From Leptidea sinapis (taxonomy: Eukaryota; Arthropoda; Insecta; Lepidoptera; Pieridae), in NCBI RefSeq assembly GCF_905404315.1, contig NC_066290.1:7687453-7751452 (forward strand): a stretch of 64,000 nt of DNA. The letters are read 5' to 3'. The position numbers and the translations under genes are program-made. This document shows, in pieces, positions 19,362-29,412 of the stretch (the stretch's first letter is position 1; each line of letters starts with the position of its first letter). The notes under the pieces are model-generated. The model saw only the letters and a list, made by a program, of their open reading frames with translations. It had not been told where the DNA came from and did not search any database.

Positions 19362-19794
19362 TAATACGGCCTAGCCGAAAACTAAGCTATGCCAAGGCTA
19401 AACTAAGCTATGCCAAGCAAGCTAGGCTAAGCTAAGCTAGAAATAAATAGCGTGCACACGTTATTTATTTACAGACACTGAGTGAGCCAAACTTAGCTGT
19501 TGAGCTAAGCCAAAGCTCACTCAGTGTCTACTAAACGACCGTGCGTACAACAAAAAACACTGGATAGCACTGGCGAAGGATGTGCAAAGCGTGCTCGGGG
19601 TAGCGGGAGGGGCTTAGCTTAGCTCGTGTAGCTGCGCATCAGCATACACAACTAACTTAGCTTCGCATATTTTAGTTAGCTCACATAGCTTAGTTCGCAT
19701 AGTTTGCGGTCTGCATACAAGTATGGAAAACTGCGTCAGCTATGCGAGCTAAGCTAAACTAACTTAGCTCAGCTCTTGGTCTGCAACCGTATTA
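19362..19794. mobile_element. AGCT-rich foldback element
   Basis: It is bounded by TAATACGG (19362-19369) and CCGTATTA (19787-19794). Inside I count 19 AGCT tetramers, mostly in TAAGCT or TAGCTTAGCT contexts, in 433 bp. It holds two further inverted repeats: AGACACTGAGTGAGC with GCTCACTCAGTGTCT (perfect 15-base arms near 19483-19529), and AAATAAATAGCGTGC with its near-complement around 19441-19471. There is no coding capacity. It is probably a non-autonomous transposon built from repeated palindromes. Confidence 0.6.
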
Positions 19795-20023
19795 CTCGCG
19801 ATTTATCGGTGTGGTTTCCGACTAGTTTCGAACCATTCGATTCGGTCCTTCATCAGGGTGAGTGTAGTGGATTCGCGATAACGTCGCGTCTCACGTCTCA
19901 CACTGCGGACTTGTGCTCGTAGTGCGTGGCTTGACAGGGTAAGGGGCGCGGGGGGCGCCGGTGGTGATGACGAGCACGGTATCACTGACACTGTGTCACT
20001 ATTGGTGTCCACGGGTGCAGGTG

Positions 20024-20160
20024 ACGAGCGCAATTATAGTGCTACTCAGAGTTTTTAGGCTTTTCAAGTATCCCGAGCGGCACTGCATTGTAATGGGCAG
20101 GGCGTACCATCAGCACAACGTCCTGCTCGTCTCGTCCCTTATGTTCATAATAAAAAATAA
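20024..20160 (+). repeat. SINE-like repeat (family S), 3' half
   Basis: It starts at GACGAGCGCAATTATAGTGC, has the hairpin arms, and ends with GTCCTGCTCGTCTCGTCCC and an A-rich tail. Confidence 0.7.
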
Positions 20161-20518
20161 TAAATAATTCACAAAGAGCTCTTCATAGTCGATGGTTCGA
20201 GTTGGTCTTTGTTGTATGGCGCGGAACTCATTTTCTAATAGAGCTGACTATGGAATCTAACGGTCTTAGATGGTATTCTCAAATGGAGGGCACACCCCCC
20301 GTGCAGGAAGAAGAAGATACAAATTGAAGCGCTGTAACACCAAGCGATCAAGCTGTTGTCAGAGTATTGGATCCCAGACATTTCCAGCAGCTATTCGTTG
20401 TGCTTGCTCAAATTAATGCAGCTGATACTGGAGTTCACCAGATCAGAGATGAGGGCTATTTTTAGGGGTAGAATTCCGTTATAAGACTGCATTTAATTAA
20501 TAAGCTTTATTGTAACGA
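20161..20518. other. Intergenic, no clear gene
   Basis: The piece around 20208-20345 may be a decayed retroelement C-terminus, but no protein block is convincing. Confidence 0.3.
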
Positions 20519-20790
20519 AATTTTATTTAAAAAAGAAGCCCTCTTCGTTTGGTGCACCCGTTCTTCTCAAGTGTTAGGCATATAATATGTATCATATCTT
20601 TGCATGGCATAAAAAAAAATTTTTTTTCTCAAAATTGATTCCTTTAGAATTCTTTTAGGTGTAATTTCTAAGACTGCCACCGCTTCGGCACCAAATGGCG
20701 CTCTGAGAGAGAAATGCAGCAAGAAACTCTCCCACCATTTTTTTTGCGCTCTTTTTACTAAAATACACAATATTGTACTGCCATTGTTAT
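20519..20790. repeat. LINE 3' UTR pieces (families J2 and J4)
   Basis: 20519-20577 resembles the J2 3' UTR (GCCCTC...GTTCTTCTCAAG). 20640-20765, read on the minus strand, shares the blocks AGAGCGCAAAAAAA, GGAGAGTTTCTTGC and AGAGCGCCATTTG with 43895-43985 (plus). These are two adjacent LINE tails without coding sequence. Confidence 0.5.
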
Positions 20791-21107
20791 TGTTATAAAA
20801 TAATCATAATCTAGTTTCAGGCTGTCGGCTCAAAGATCGGCTTCATTTCGGATCGGCGATTCAGCTGTAGAGTAGTAGGATTTACGACAGAGCCATTTTT
20901 TTATTAAAACATTTAAATTTATTTATTGATAATGCCTGAACAGTCACATAGGTAGTCGTTCATTAAATAATTTAAAAAAATAACTACAAGTAATCCTATT
21001 TTTAATGAAAATATATGAATTTGAATTAAAAGGGGTGCCGCTGAAGAGCGACTTTGAAAGAAAAACGCAATTAGTTAATTTCGTAATTAAAAAAAAATAT
21101 AATTATA
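20791..21107. other. Intergenic, no gene seen
   Basis: AT-rich sequence left of the foldback MITE. Confidence 0.3.
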
Positions 21108-21295
21108 CAAATGATTTAAGTTTTCTTTAGTGTTAATTCCGCCAACATTTGTCACTAAAACAATTCGACACGTGTTTCGCCTCTACACGAGGCATCCTCA
21201 GGACGTGTTGTCTCGCCAAAATCTGGCACGAGACTCACTCAGATTTTGGACGTGTCGAATTGTTTTAGGGACAAATATTGGCGGAATTAACACTA
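21108..21295. mobile_element. Foldback MITE (family M2), second copy
   Basis: It has the same outer arms as 13571-13762 (TACAAATGATTTAAGTTTTC, CAATTCGACACGTGTTTCG). The centre differs: AAAATCTGGCACGAGACTCA replaces the shorter loop. It lies about 340 bp before the P450 start codon. Confidence 0.75.
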
Positions 21296-21638
21296 ATCGG
21301 AAAAACGGAACGAATAAAACTTATAAAAAACGGAATTAATAAAAATTATATTTCGCAATGCATCGATGAATCGACAAAGACATTACGCCTTACTAGAGTT
21401 ATTGTAAATTCCTCTAAAAACCAACTGACCTTACATCTTAAATTTTGAAATAACAAGTATGCTTTAGTGTTCGAGTCAACCTTCTGTAGTCCAGTTGGCG
21501 TCGAAACCGCGGCATAATGCGTGCGTGAACGAAAAATTAACTTAAAACAATCGTATTTTAATGATTTCATAACAGCAGCCATATTCCATTGACCGATAGT
21601 TTGTTTAATAAATTTAAATTGAATATAATGCGATTAAA
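21296..21638 (+). promoter_or_regulatory. Presumed 5' flank and UTR of the P450 gene
   Basis: Position only: the segment between a MITE and the P450 start codon. No convincing TATA box or known xenobiotic-response motif could be recognised by eye. The context before the start is AAA ATG, with A at -3, which suits insect initiation. Confidence 0.3.
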
Positions 21639-22309
21639 ATGTATCTTTTGCAAATTATTCTAAGTGAAATTAAATTATTAGTGATAATATCATTTATACT
21701 TATATACGTGTGGTTTAAATATAAATTTACCTACTGGGCCAGGCGGAATATTCCCGGTCCAAAACCTTTGTTTCCCTTTGGTAATGTTCGGGATGTTATC
21801 AGGCGAAAACAGCAATTCTTTGAGCCTTATTGTGAAAGTTACTATAAATTCAAACAGTTTCCTTGTGTCGGTCTTTATTCCTTTCATGTGCCTGTCTTAA
21901 GCATCAATGATCCTGATTTAGCAAAGCATGTTTTGATAAAAGATTTCGACTATTTTCAATCGCACGGGATTTTTTCAAGCGGAGTAGGGAACCCTTTAGG
22001 GGGTCACCTGTTTAACATACATGGTCAAGCGTGGAAGAACTTACGGCTGAAGTTGTCACCTGTGTTTACATCGGCGAAGTTTAAGACTATGTATCCATTA
22101 GTTGAGCAAATTGCGAACTATGCGTTGCAGTACAGCGATACGGTTTATGAAAATGGAGAAGCGATTAATTTTTCTGATTTCTATGAGAAATATTCAATGG
22201 AAATTGTGGGGAGTGTTGGGTTTGGAGTGGAGTGTAACGGCCTGAAGAACAACGATTCTGAGTTTTATCAACGTGGACATGAATATTTTGAGCCTAAGAG
22301 TTTATATTG
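21639..22309 (+). CDS. Cytochrome P450 (CYP3 clan, CYP6-like), exon 1
   Basis: This exon encodes residues 1-223 of a 512-residue microsomal monooxygenase. An N-terminal hydrophobic anchor (about residues 4-25) is followed by basic residues and the proline hinge IPGPKPLFPFGN (38-49), as in ER-bound P450s. The helix C motif WKNLR (132-136) is the WxxxR that contacts a heme propionate. GNPLGGHLFNIHG before it is typical of CYP6-like sequences. The donor GTAAGAAT at 22310 leaves two bases (TG) that the next exon completes to Trp. Such enzymes insert one oxygen atom into small hydrophobic substrates using electrons from NADPH-P450 reductase; in Lepidoptera they often handle plant toxins and insecticides, but the substrate here is unknown. 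Confidence 0.93.
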
Positions 22310-22359
22310 GTAAGAATTTTAAATGAATGTTGCTTGAAAGTATTAAAATGTCATCTATA

Positions 22360-22700
22360 CATCTTCTAATATATAAAATTCTCGTGTCCCGGTGTTTGTT
22401 ACCAAACTCTTTCAATTTCTGTGTTTTTGTCCGTCTGTGTGTTTGTCTGTACAAATGCAAACAGGCTTTTTATTTTATTTTATTCTCAACTACTACCTAC
22501 TACTATACTTCATTTTGATTTGATTTAATTCATATTTTGTATGAATATTAACCAGGGGGTGAGGACAACATATAGGCATATAAGTATATTATATTATTAT
22601 TATTACGCTAAATGCAGGCATGTATATATAATTCTCGTATCACAGTGTTTGTTGCCATACTCCTCCGAAATGGCTTGATCGATTTTTATGAAATTTTATA
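22360..22700. repeat. Helentron-like terminal repeats in P450 intron 1
   Basis: TATATAAAATTCTCGTGTC (22369-22388) and TAATTCTCGTATCACAGTG (22628-22648), each followed by a TTTGTTACC/TTTGTTGCC block, are copies of a terminal sequence also seen at 48246-48480 and 63950-64000. I tentatively link this sequence to Helentron-type rolling-circle elements. No helicase gene is present. Confidence 0.45.
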
Positions 22701-23231
22701 TATATATATTTCCTGATAGTCTAATATAAGCCTGAAAGTCGGTCGTAATCTATTTTTTTAACCCCAAAATTTTTTTTTTTAATTAATTTATATGGAAATA
22801 CAACGTATGCTGGGACAGTATATGATATATATAATCTAATTAATTTAATATTTAGTATGTTAAAATTGCACGATTGTTATTATAATGTCAAACAGTTCAG
22901 AAATAAATTAAAACCTAGAATTAATTGATGTCAATCGCTTGATTATAATTAATAATGAAATATTTGTGTAAGAAAATACTTTTCAGAGGCAAAGTCTTAA
23001 TGAAAAATATTGTATTTTATTATGTAAAAAAGTAAAACGTACAAAAATAGTTTTCTATCATCTTAATCACTTCGAAAATAATCAACATTTTATGTTTTTT
23101 AGGGATAGAAAAATGTTTTTGCTTTTTAAATGAACACGAAGATGGTATATGTAGACGAGTATGATAAAACACTTATTACTGCCATTGCAATGTTAAGTAA
23201 AAAGCACGCCTGCATAAAATAATACCTCGGA
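22701..23231. other. Intron 1 sequence, nothing recognised
   Basis: AT-rich, no features. Confidence 0.4.
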
Positions 23232-23586
23232 CTACGGACGAGTAAAAAAAGAAGGACTCCGCGCCGTGATATTAGCAAGTGAAGCACCGTTATGCTAGTG
23301 TGTGTGCGGATACGGGGGATAATAGTTACACAATTTTTTCTCCCTTAAATAATCATGTATGGCTACAAATACTTCTATAGTATCGTTTTTACATTTTGTC
23401 ACACCGCGCGACGGCATTTCTAAATTTTTTATATTATTCTCATAATGGCTGCCTATCGGCCGGTAGTAGTGTAAGTGTGTGCGTGGGGCTATGTATTTAC
23501 ACGTTAATCGGCTTGTTTTGGTGCTACACTGTTAAGATTAGAGTTAAGATGACACGGAGTCCTTATTTTTTTACTAATCCGTGACT
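23232..23586. mobile_element. MITE (family M1), second copy, in P450 intron 1
   Basis: The ends are CTACGGACGAGTAAAAAAAG continuing to GACTCCG, and CGGAGTCCTT to ATCCGTG. Same orientation and interior blocks as 13055-13409. Confidence 0.75.
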
Positions 23587-24731
23587 CATTCAATCGTAAA
23601 TCTAAATGGGCAGTTCGGGACATTTAAATAAATCTTTTGTCTTTTCGCTTTCGACATTTCAATAAACGATCTATGGAACGGACTAGTGGTCACTTCTTTC
23701 ACTCCATCCATCGGATGCAAAGAGGATGTAAATACTACGTAATAAGAGGCAAGACTGCCCAACTTGACATAAGTTTCAAATAGTATTAATAACAGTATGG
23801 CGATTGGCAACGAAGTATAATCCGGCTGAATTTAAAAGTGAAAAGTTACTTAAAACGTAGTGGATTTCGGCTATCTCCGTTTTTTACAAGATTATAGCCT
23901 TTATTTATTATTTTAAAAAAATCAGTTTCATTTTCATTGTATATATGTATGTATAGTTAGATAATAGTTAAATTTAATATAGTATTCGTCCTTTTATTGA
24001 AGATAATAGAATATAATAAGGTAATTAAATGTTTTGGCACATGATATCATTTAAGGCGGCATTTCTCAATATGTGTCTGTTGTTTCTTCGGAACTCATTA
24101 ATAAAAAATCCTGCATCATCAAAGATAAGAAATAGACAGAGTATTATGCTGGTCAGACTTGGAGACACTAGGTAACTAATCTAGAATAAAAACTTAAAAA
24201 AAAATTAGGAAAACCCATCAAAAGTTCATCCCTGCTTCCCACTTATTCCATACCTAAACGCTTCTATTTGTACTTATGATGATTTTCAGCTCAAAGCGTT
24301 AAGTCTGATAACAGTTAAATAAAACCCTTTTTTATAGATTTTTAAAGTGCTATTACTTTTGAATGAATAAACCGATTTTCACACACTTTTCAGTCGATCG
24401 GTAGAACCGTTTAAAAACTATTCCAAAAAAAACACATTTAGATTGTTTTTATTCGTAGTTGTCTTGAGATTTCTCAAAATCTACCGGTCCGAATTGTATT
24501 CAAAATCTTATTGTGGTCAAGCCCTTTCGAATGACAACACATACACACACAGTCAGACATACAGACACCATCTTAACAATCGCCAGGAACGCTTCGTAGG
24601 ACCTTAAAAAACCCTCGATATCTGATGAAAACTCGATTTTTGAAAAACGGGGTAAATAAATAATTTCCAAACTTAAGATTTCAACTTCCGCATTTTACCA
24701 CTTTGAAAGTGTCCCTAAAATATACAAGACT
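23587..24731. other. Intron 1 sequence, nothing certain
   Basis: 23590-23810 holds a 74-codon minus-strand frame with no recognised family. Around 24330-24650 there is retroposon-like text (AACCGATTTTCACACAC; ACACACACAGTCAGACATAC) typical of LINE tails. No exon is required here, because the P450 phases close without one. Confidence 0.35.
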
Positions 24732-24880
24732 GTAATAGCTCAGATGGGAGGTTGGGTGATCCGGAAAGCAGAAGACCCCGGTGCGAATCCAGATGTCCAA
24801 TTAGTTTTTGTTTTCAAGTTTTGTTCATTCTTATAAATCCGAGCAAGGCTCGGTCGTCCAGATATTCAATATTTAACTTT
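24732..24880 (+). repeat. tRNA-derived SINE
   Basis: AATAGCTCAGATGGGAGG resembles a tRNA A box, and CCGGTGCGAATCCAG has the B-box pattern (GGTGCGAATCC). The body then has GTTTTTGTTTTCAAGTTTTG, shared with the SINEs at 34970-35080 and 35144-35260. Confidence 0.6.
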
Positions 24881-25439
24881 AAAACAAATTTACGTCATCG
24901 ACGAAAACAAATGTCTAACGAAACTAGTTCGTCTTCGTTAAAACCAGCTTACCCTTCGTGAGTCGAGTATTTATGTAAATAGCCCAACATCATCTATAAA
25001 AAGTAATAAAATAACAAAATGATTAATGTGAACACGATTTTATTCAGACAATTTCACTATTCTTAATTAACAATTAATCAGGAATAATAATTTAATACAT
25101 CATACTTTTTATATTGGGCTGGGTTGCACCAATTAACTTAAATTATAACAAACATGTTAAAGTACCGGTTGAGAGCAAAAAAATAGTAGCATCATTAGTT
25201 ATACCTACTTACTTTATCGAGTACAAAAAAGAGATCTTAGAATTTAGTGGTCAATCTCACTATAACATAAGTTTTATTGTAATCGTTTTAGAAATAAAAT
25301 ATTTACGATGAGACTTTCTTTTGTTATTTTAAAAAATTATAACAAAGTAAGGCACCTACGACTCTCAGCGCGCATTAATAAAATCCCCAAAGTCAAATAC
25401 ACTGTCAGCAATAATCCACATAGTTACAAACAATAGATT
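24881..25439. other. Intron 1 sequence, nothing recognised
   Basis: AT-rich. The 65-codon plus frame at 25114-25311 has no features of a real gene. Confidence 0.3.
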
Positions 25440-26895
25440 CAAAATTGACCAAAAATAATGCACTTGGAGTCTTTATAGATCTAAAAAAGGCTTTTCACAC
25501 TATCAGTCACGAAAAGCTAATTAAATTAAAAACATCATATGAAAATGCGTGTTGTGGCAGTGCACTCAACATAGTAAAGTCATAATACCTCTCAGATATA
25601 TCTATCAAGCAGTTAGAATAGGCCAAAATGAAAGGAAACCTCAACCTATTACGTCAGGGTTCGATATAAGAACCGCTTTTCTTCTTAGTTTATATAAATA
25701 GCGTTAGTGATTTAGGTTTTAGACCTAATCGGACCTAAGGAGATGTAAATCTCTATGCAAACAATTATTCTACTTTGGTGATTCTATACACGAAATTATC
25801 AAAGTAGCGCAAACGGATCTAGAGCGTATTAACATGTGGTTCCAAAGTAACCTTCTAAAGATCAATGTTCATAAGTCAAACTACGCTATGCGGCCAAAAA
25901 TAAAAAGGTACCGGATTTTCAACCATTATGCATAAATAATCAAGTGATATCCAAGAAAACAAGCGAAAAAAATATCTCGATCTCATACTCGATAATCAAC
26001 TAAACTGGAAGCCACATATTGAGAAGATTTGTTCTACGTTACGATCACTAACAGGTGCATAAGGTAGTGTTAAATTTCTTCCAAAAAATGTAAGATATAT
26101 AATTTATTTATTTATTTATTACACTTTTTTGACACCACATTAACAAAATATAACTTAATTACTAACATACATAATTACATGATATGGTGCAAATGGCGGC
26201 CTTATCACTATATAGTGATCTCTTCCAGGCAACCATTTGTAATACAATAAAAGAGAAAGGCAGTACATTAAAAGGGTAAGAAGTGTCAAAAATATAGACA
26301 CACATAATATTTACTATACTAAAATATAGATAAATTTATAAGAAAGTCAAATAGGTAAAAAGTTGGAACAATAATTAACATTTCAGGATTGTTGAATAAT
26401 GTTGGCGGATAGATCCAGATAGATTCTATCAAATAGAGGACAGATAATGTTTTTTTAGTTGATTTTTAAAGGATGCTAATATAATGCGATATGATATATA
26501 ATTTACAATTTTCTAGAATCTAGTCAAACCACACCTATAGTATCTGGTTGAAACCCCAGATGGTTCAGCCGCAAAAACAAAATTTACAAATTTTGCAAAT
26601 AAGGCAGAACAAGCTTTTAAAAGCAACTTACAAAATATATAATAATTGAAAAATATTAAGCGTCAAACAATTATCACATACCAGAATTGCCTACTAATAA
26701 AAAAGTTCTTAATAAAGACATTCGAATTCAAATATCTTTCACCAAAAGATACAAACCCAAAAGAGATGGCTAAAGAGTGCTAACAACCTAGTTCAATCGT
26801 AAAAAATAGATTAATTTTTTAAGGGGCTTTTTACCCTATATATATTCCAAATGACGTAAAAGATACCTTCGATAAATTGCGTTTCAAAAGGCTTC
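25440..26895 (+). pseudogene. LINE reverse transcriptase, decayed, interrupted by an insertion
   Basis: Across frameshifts the plus strand reads GVFIDLKKAFHTISHEKLI (the aspartate of the first catalytic block is kept), YINSVSDLG, LYANNYSTLV where an active element would have YADD (both catalytic aspartates lost), LERINMWFQSNLL and LDNQLNWKPHIEKICSTLRS, then resumes after the insertion near 26506 with SIWLKPQMVQ and QNKLLKATYK. It is probably of the Jockey/CR1 group. It lies inside P450 intron 1 in the sense orientation. Confidence 0.75.
26107..26492 (-). mobile_element. Retroposon 3' end nested in the LINE, 13-bp target duplication
   Basis: GATATATAATTTA occurs at 26094-26106 and at 26493-26505, a perfect 13-base duplication. 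The 386-bp insert starts with TTTATTTATTTATT on the plus strand, so its (TAAA)n-type tail is at the left and it lies on the minus strand. No coding sequence was recognised. It interrupts the older LINE, so it is younger than that LINE. Confidence 0.75.
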
Positions 26896-27079
26896 TGTAA
26901 TCATATATATAAATAAAAAAGTGTGTGTCAGCTCCGACGCACGACTGGAGTTTACTCGAACATCCAAGTTTAGACATTTTTGCTGGAATTTCTAAATTCA
27001 AAAGTTGGACGAACAAAACTCCTAAAATTATATAAAAATCAAATAAATCCTTAACGCTCAAATATGCTGGGAAATGCCC

Positions 27080-27400
27080 AAACACAACGCCTGTTAAAAG
27101 CGGAACTCAAAATTCAAATTTTAAAAGGTCCATCAAGGAAGTTACATTTTGTCACACCCTAATAGGTATATTAACTACATGCGTAAGCTATCACGCAGTA
27201 TACTGTGTATGCTGGCTACACACATACACACACACACACACACACAACTGAAAAATGAAAGGTGCGCGAGAAATGATGCGCACCAAAAACGTTACCATCC
27301 CATTTGTTGAGTAGGTTTTACCCTCCATATTTTTCTCATACCGGGCGCCTTATACGAAAATCGATTCTTAAGGAGTAAACTCCAATAAACTCCAAATCAT
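27080..27400 (-). repeat. Dispersed repeat (family D1), inverted copy with (CA)n
   Basis: Reverse-oriented partner of 16141-16500. Blocks CTGTTAAAAGCGGAACTC, GTTACATTTTGTCACACCCT, ACACACACACACACAC and CTCATACCGGGCGCCTTAT. Confidence 0.7.
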
Positions 27401-27494
27401 TTCGGTCATTTAAATAAGATTAAGTAGGTACATGCAAATAAATAAACAGGAAATCATTTATGTTAGTCTTTAGTTAAAAGGAATCAATTAAGTA

Positions 27495-27640
27495 CAATTT
27501 AAAAAACAGTCTACTGAGTTTCTTGCGCCCGTTCTTCTCAAGTCTAAGGCAGTCTTTCTTGAATGGGTGGTAGTATTTGACGTCCATTGATTTCGAATCC
27601 TTTTTTGAATAATAATATTTGAATTCGAGATTGAAATTGA
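27495..27640 (+). repeat. LINE J2 3' UTR fragment
   Basis: TACTGAGTTTCTTGCGCCCG and GTTCTTCTCAAGTCTAAGGC, ending in GAATAATAATATTTGAATT. Same tail as 1-372. Confidence 0.6.
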
Positions 27641-27856
27641 ATATTGATATTATAATGAATCAAGATATATCGCGAATGAAGTTAGCAGTGTGAGATGTCG
27701 AGCGTTCTGATTGGTATTTTTTTTACACGCAATTTGTACAACAATAACAGTAAACATGTATGCAATTTTCCGTCTGAGTTTGTCTGTTGCCTGTCTTTTC
27801 AACTATTTCGAGTGGGTGGAAATTTTTGACTTTTAAAGTGATTTTAAATCCTTCAT

Positions 27857-28110
27857 CAGCATCATCAGCCGGAAGACGTCCACTGCTAGACAAAGGCCTC
27901 CCCAAAAGATTTCCACGACGATGTGTCCTGCGCTGCCTTCATCCAACGTATTCCGATGATCGTCGGACCATCTTGTAGGGGGCCTACCAACACTGCCTCT
28001 TTCAGTATATGGTCGCCATTCGAGTAATTTACTGCTCCAACGGCCATCTGTCCGTCGATCTATGTGCTTGTCCACTGCCACTTCAGTTTCGTAATCATTA
28101 GGGCTATGTC
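27857..28110 (-). pseudogene. RTE-like LINE C-terminal fragment
   Basis: The minus strand encodes DGRWSSKLLEWRPYTERGSV, then GRPPTRWSDD and, after a frame change, a GRPLSSSGRLPAD-like end. This is the RTE polyprotein C-terminus. It ends about 100 bp before P450 exon 2. Confidence 0.65.
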
Positions 28111-28206
28111 GGTGACTTTAGTTCTCATAGGATTTTAAACGAATAAAATTGATTGAATTTGAATGCAAAGTTATTTTATCTAAGTGCATTTTTTTATATT
28201 TTACAG

Positions 28207-28418
28207 GACAATAATCCGAGCGATATCCTTTTTTGCGCCGGAATTTTTCAAGAAACTGAGAATTAACCGCATCAATCCTGAAATAAACAAGTTCTTCTTC
28301 AATCTCGTGAAGGAGTCTGTTGAGTATAGACAACAGCACAACTACAGACGTGCAGACTTCTTGGAGGCGCTTATTGATTTAAAAAACGAAGGAGAAAAAC
28401 TAAAAAGTAACGACACAG
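28207..28418 (+). CDS. Cytochrome P450, exon 2
   Basis: The acceptor TATTTTACAG and donor GTTTGTG bound residues 224-294. The first base completes Trp224 (TG plus G), giving LYWTIIRAISFF. The region covers the F-G helices (FFAPEFFKKLRI; NKFFFNLVKESVEYRQQ), which line the substrate channel and are variable between P450s. RADFLEALIDLKN leads towards the I helix. The donor is GT followed by TTGTG, weaker than consensus. One base (G) is carried over to the next exon. Confidence 0.92.
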
Positions 28419-28459
28419 GTTTGTGATTTATTTTAACAATATGACCTTGCATGCGTTAT

Positions 28460-29035
28460 TAAAAGGTGAGGTCTATAAAGCGATGTTAGACTTTAATAAC
28501 GTAAAACTAAGCTGAGTTCACTGACCTGTATAAACACCACTGGACAGGCTGTTCCATAATATGTTTGACAGCAAGTTTTTTGTGCCTATTTGAAGCGCCA
28601 CTCGCGAGCGTTCAGAGAACTAATTTTGACGTATGATACAAATGGCTGCGAAGAAACATACTATAATCTGAAGAATTTTTGCATTTCGAATTAAATTAAA
28701 TAGTTTCCCACCATCTATCGATGTTTGCTGAGGTTGTCATCACTAGTTTTAGTACTGCAGACTCTCGCTACATGGCCAACAGCGCTAAAATGGCGAGTAT
28801 CAAACAGGCAAAAAGCACTTTGACATCCGCCAGTCCAGTGGTATATAGTAGAGGTCAGCGGCTGAGTGTGATAAAACGCAAGCTCGACTACTGCATTGGG
28901 CAGTATTAGATAAATCTCAGCATAATTTCAGCTGTCAAATGACTATAAGAACGAAATCAAAAATTATGGTCAGCTTACATTCAGTTAAGTTAAGTAAGTA
29001 AAGTCTGAGCAAAGTCTAAGTACACTCGGTAGATG
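28460..29035. mobile_element. Foldback MITE (family M3) in P450 intron 2
   Basis: The left arm (GTCTATAAAGCGATG, TTAGACTTTAATAACGTAAA) and right arm (TAAGTAAAGTCTGAGCAAAG) are diverged inverted copies. A better preserved relative lies at 49255-49850. The interior (GCCACTCGCGAGCGTTC, ATGGCGAGTATCAAACAGGC) has no recognised gene. Confidence 0.55.
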
Positions 29036-29064
29036 TCAGCCTAAGTCTTAAACCTATATATTAT

Positions 29065-29150
29065 ACTAGTTGACCCGGCAAACGTTGTTTTGCCATATAA
29101 ATTATTTTTAGTGTTGGACTATTTTTTCTCCGACGTAGTTCACAAATACG
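29065..29150 (-). repeat. Helentron-like end, reversed
   Basis: ACTAGTTGACCCGGCAAACG is the reverse complement of the 3' end GTTTGCTGGGTCAGCTAGT seen at 48480. One terminus only. Confidence 0.45.
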
Positions 29151-29319
29151 ACTACCACGAAAAAGTCAAAATTTTTAGGGTTAATATAGAAGGTGGTTTT
29201 TGAGAAGGGGTGATGGCCAACTCGGATACTGCGAGAGAAACTATTGGAGGAAAGTCGTGAAAGGAGAGAAATAAGTTTTTAAAATGGTTCCTCATTGACT
29301 TTATGTAACGCATTTCTTG

Positions 29320-29412
29320 ACACACCTGTTGTTGCGGATGTCCATGGGCGGTTGTCTTACCTCTCCCCATCCCGTGAGCCTCTTGCCCGTTTGCCCACTC
29401 TTATATAAAAAA
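29320..29412 (+). repeat. LINE/SINE 3' tail with A run
   Basis: GGATGTCCATGGGCGGTTGT through GAGCCTCTTGCCCGTTTGCC and a terminal AAAAAAAAA. This is the usual end of lepidopteran non-LTR elements and is related to the J1 tail. No coding part. Confidence 0.55.

Noticed and set aside
23586..23810. 74-residue minus-strand frame in P450 intron 1 as a nested gene
   Set aside because: No homology recognised, no promoter or 3' signal, and it abuts a MITE.
27225..27246. CRISPR-like or other regular array
   Set aside because: Only a (CA)n microsatellite inside a dispersed repeat. No spaced repeats are present anywhere in the window, as expected for a eukaryote.
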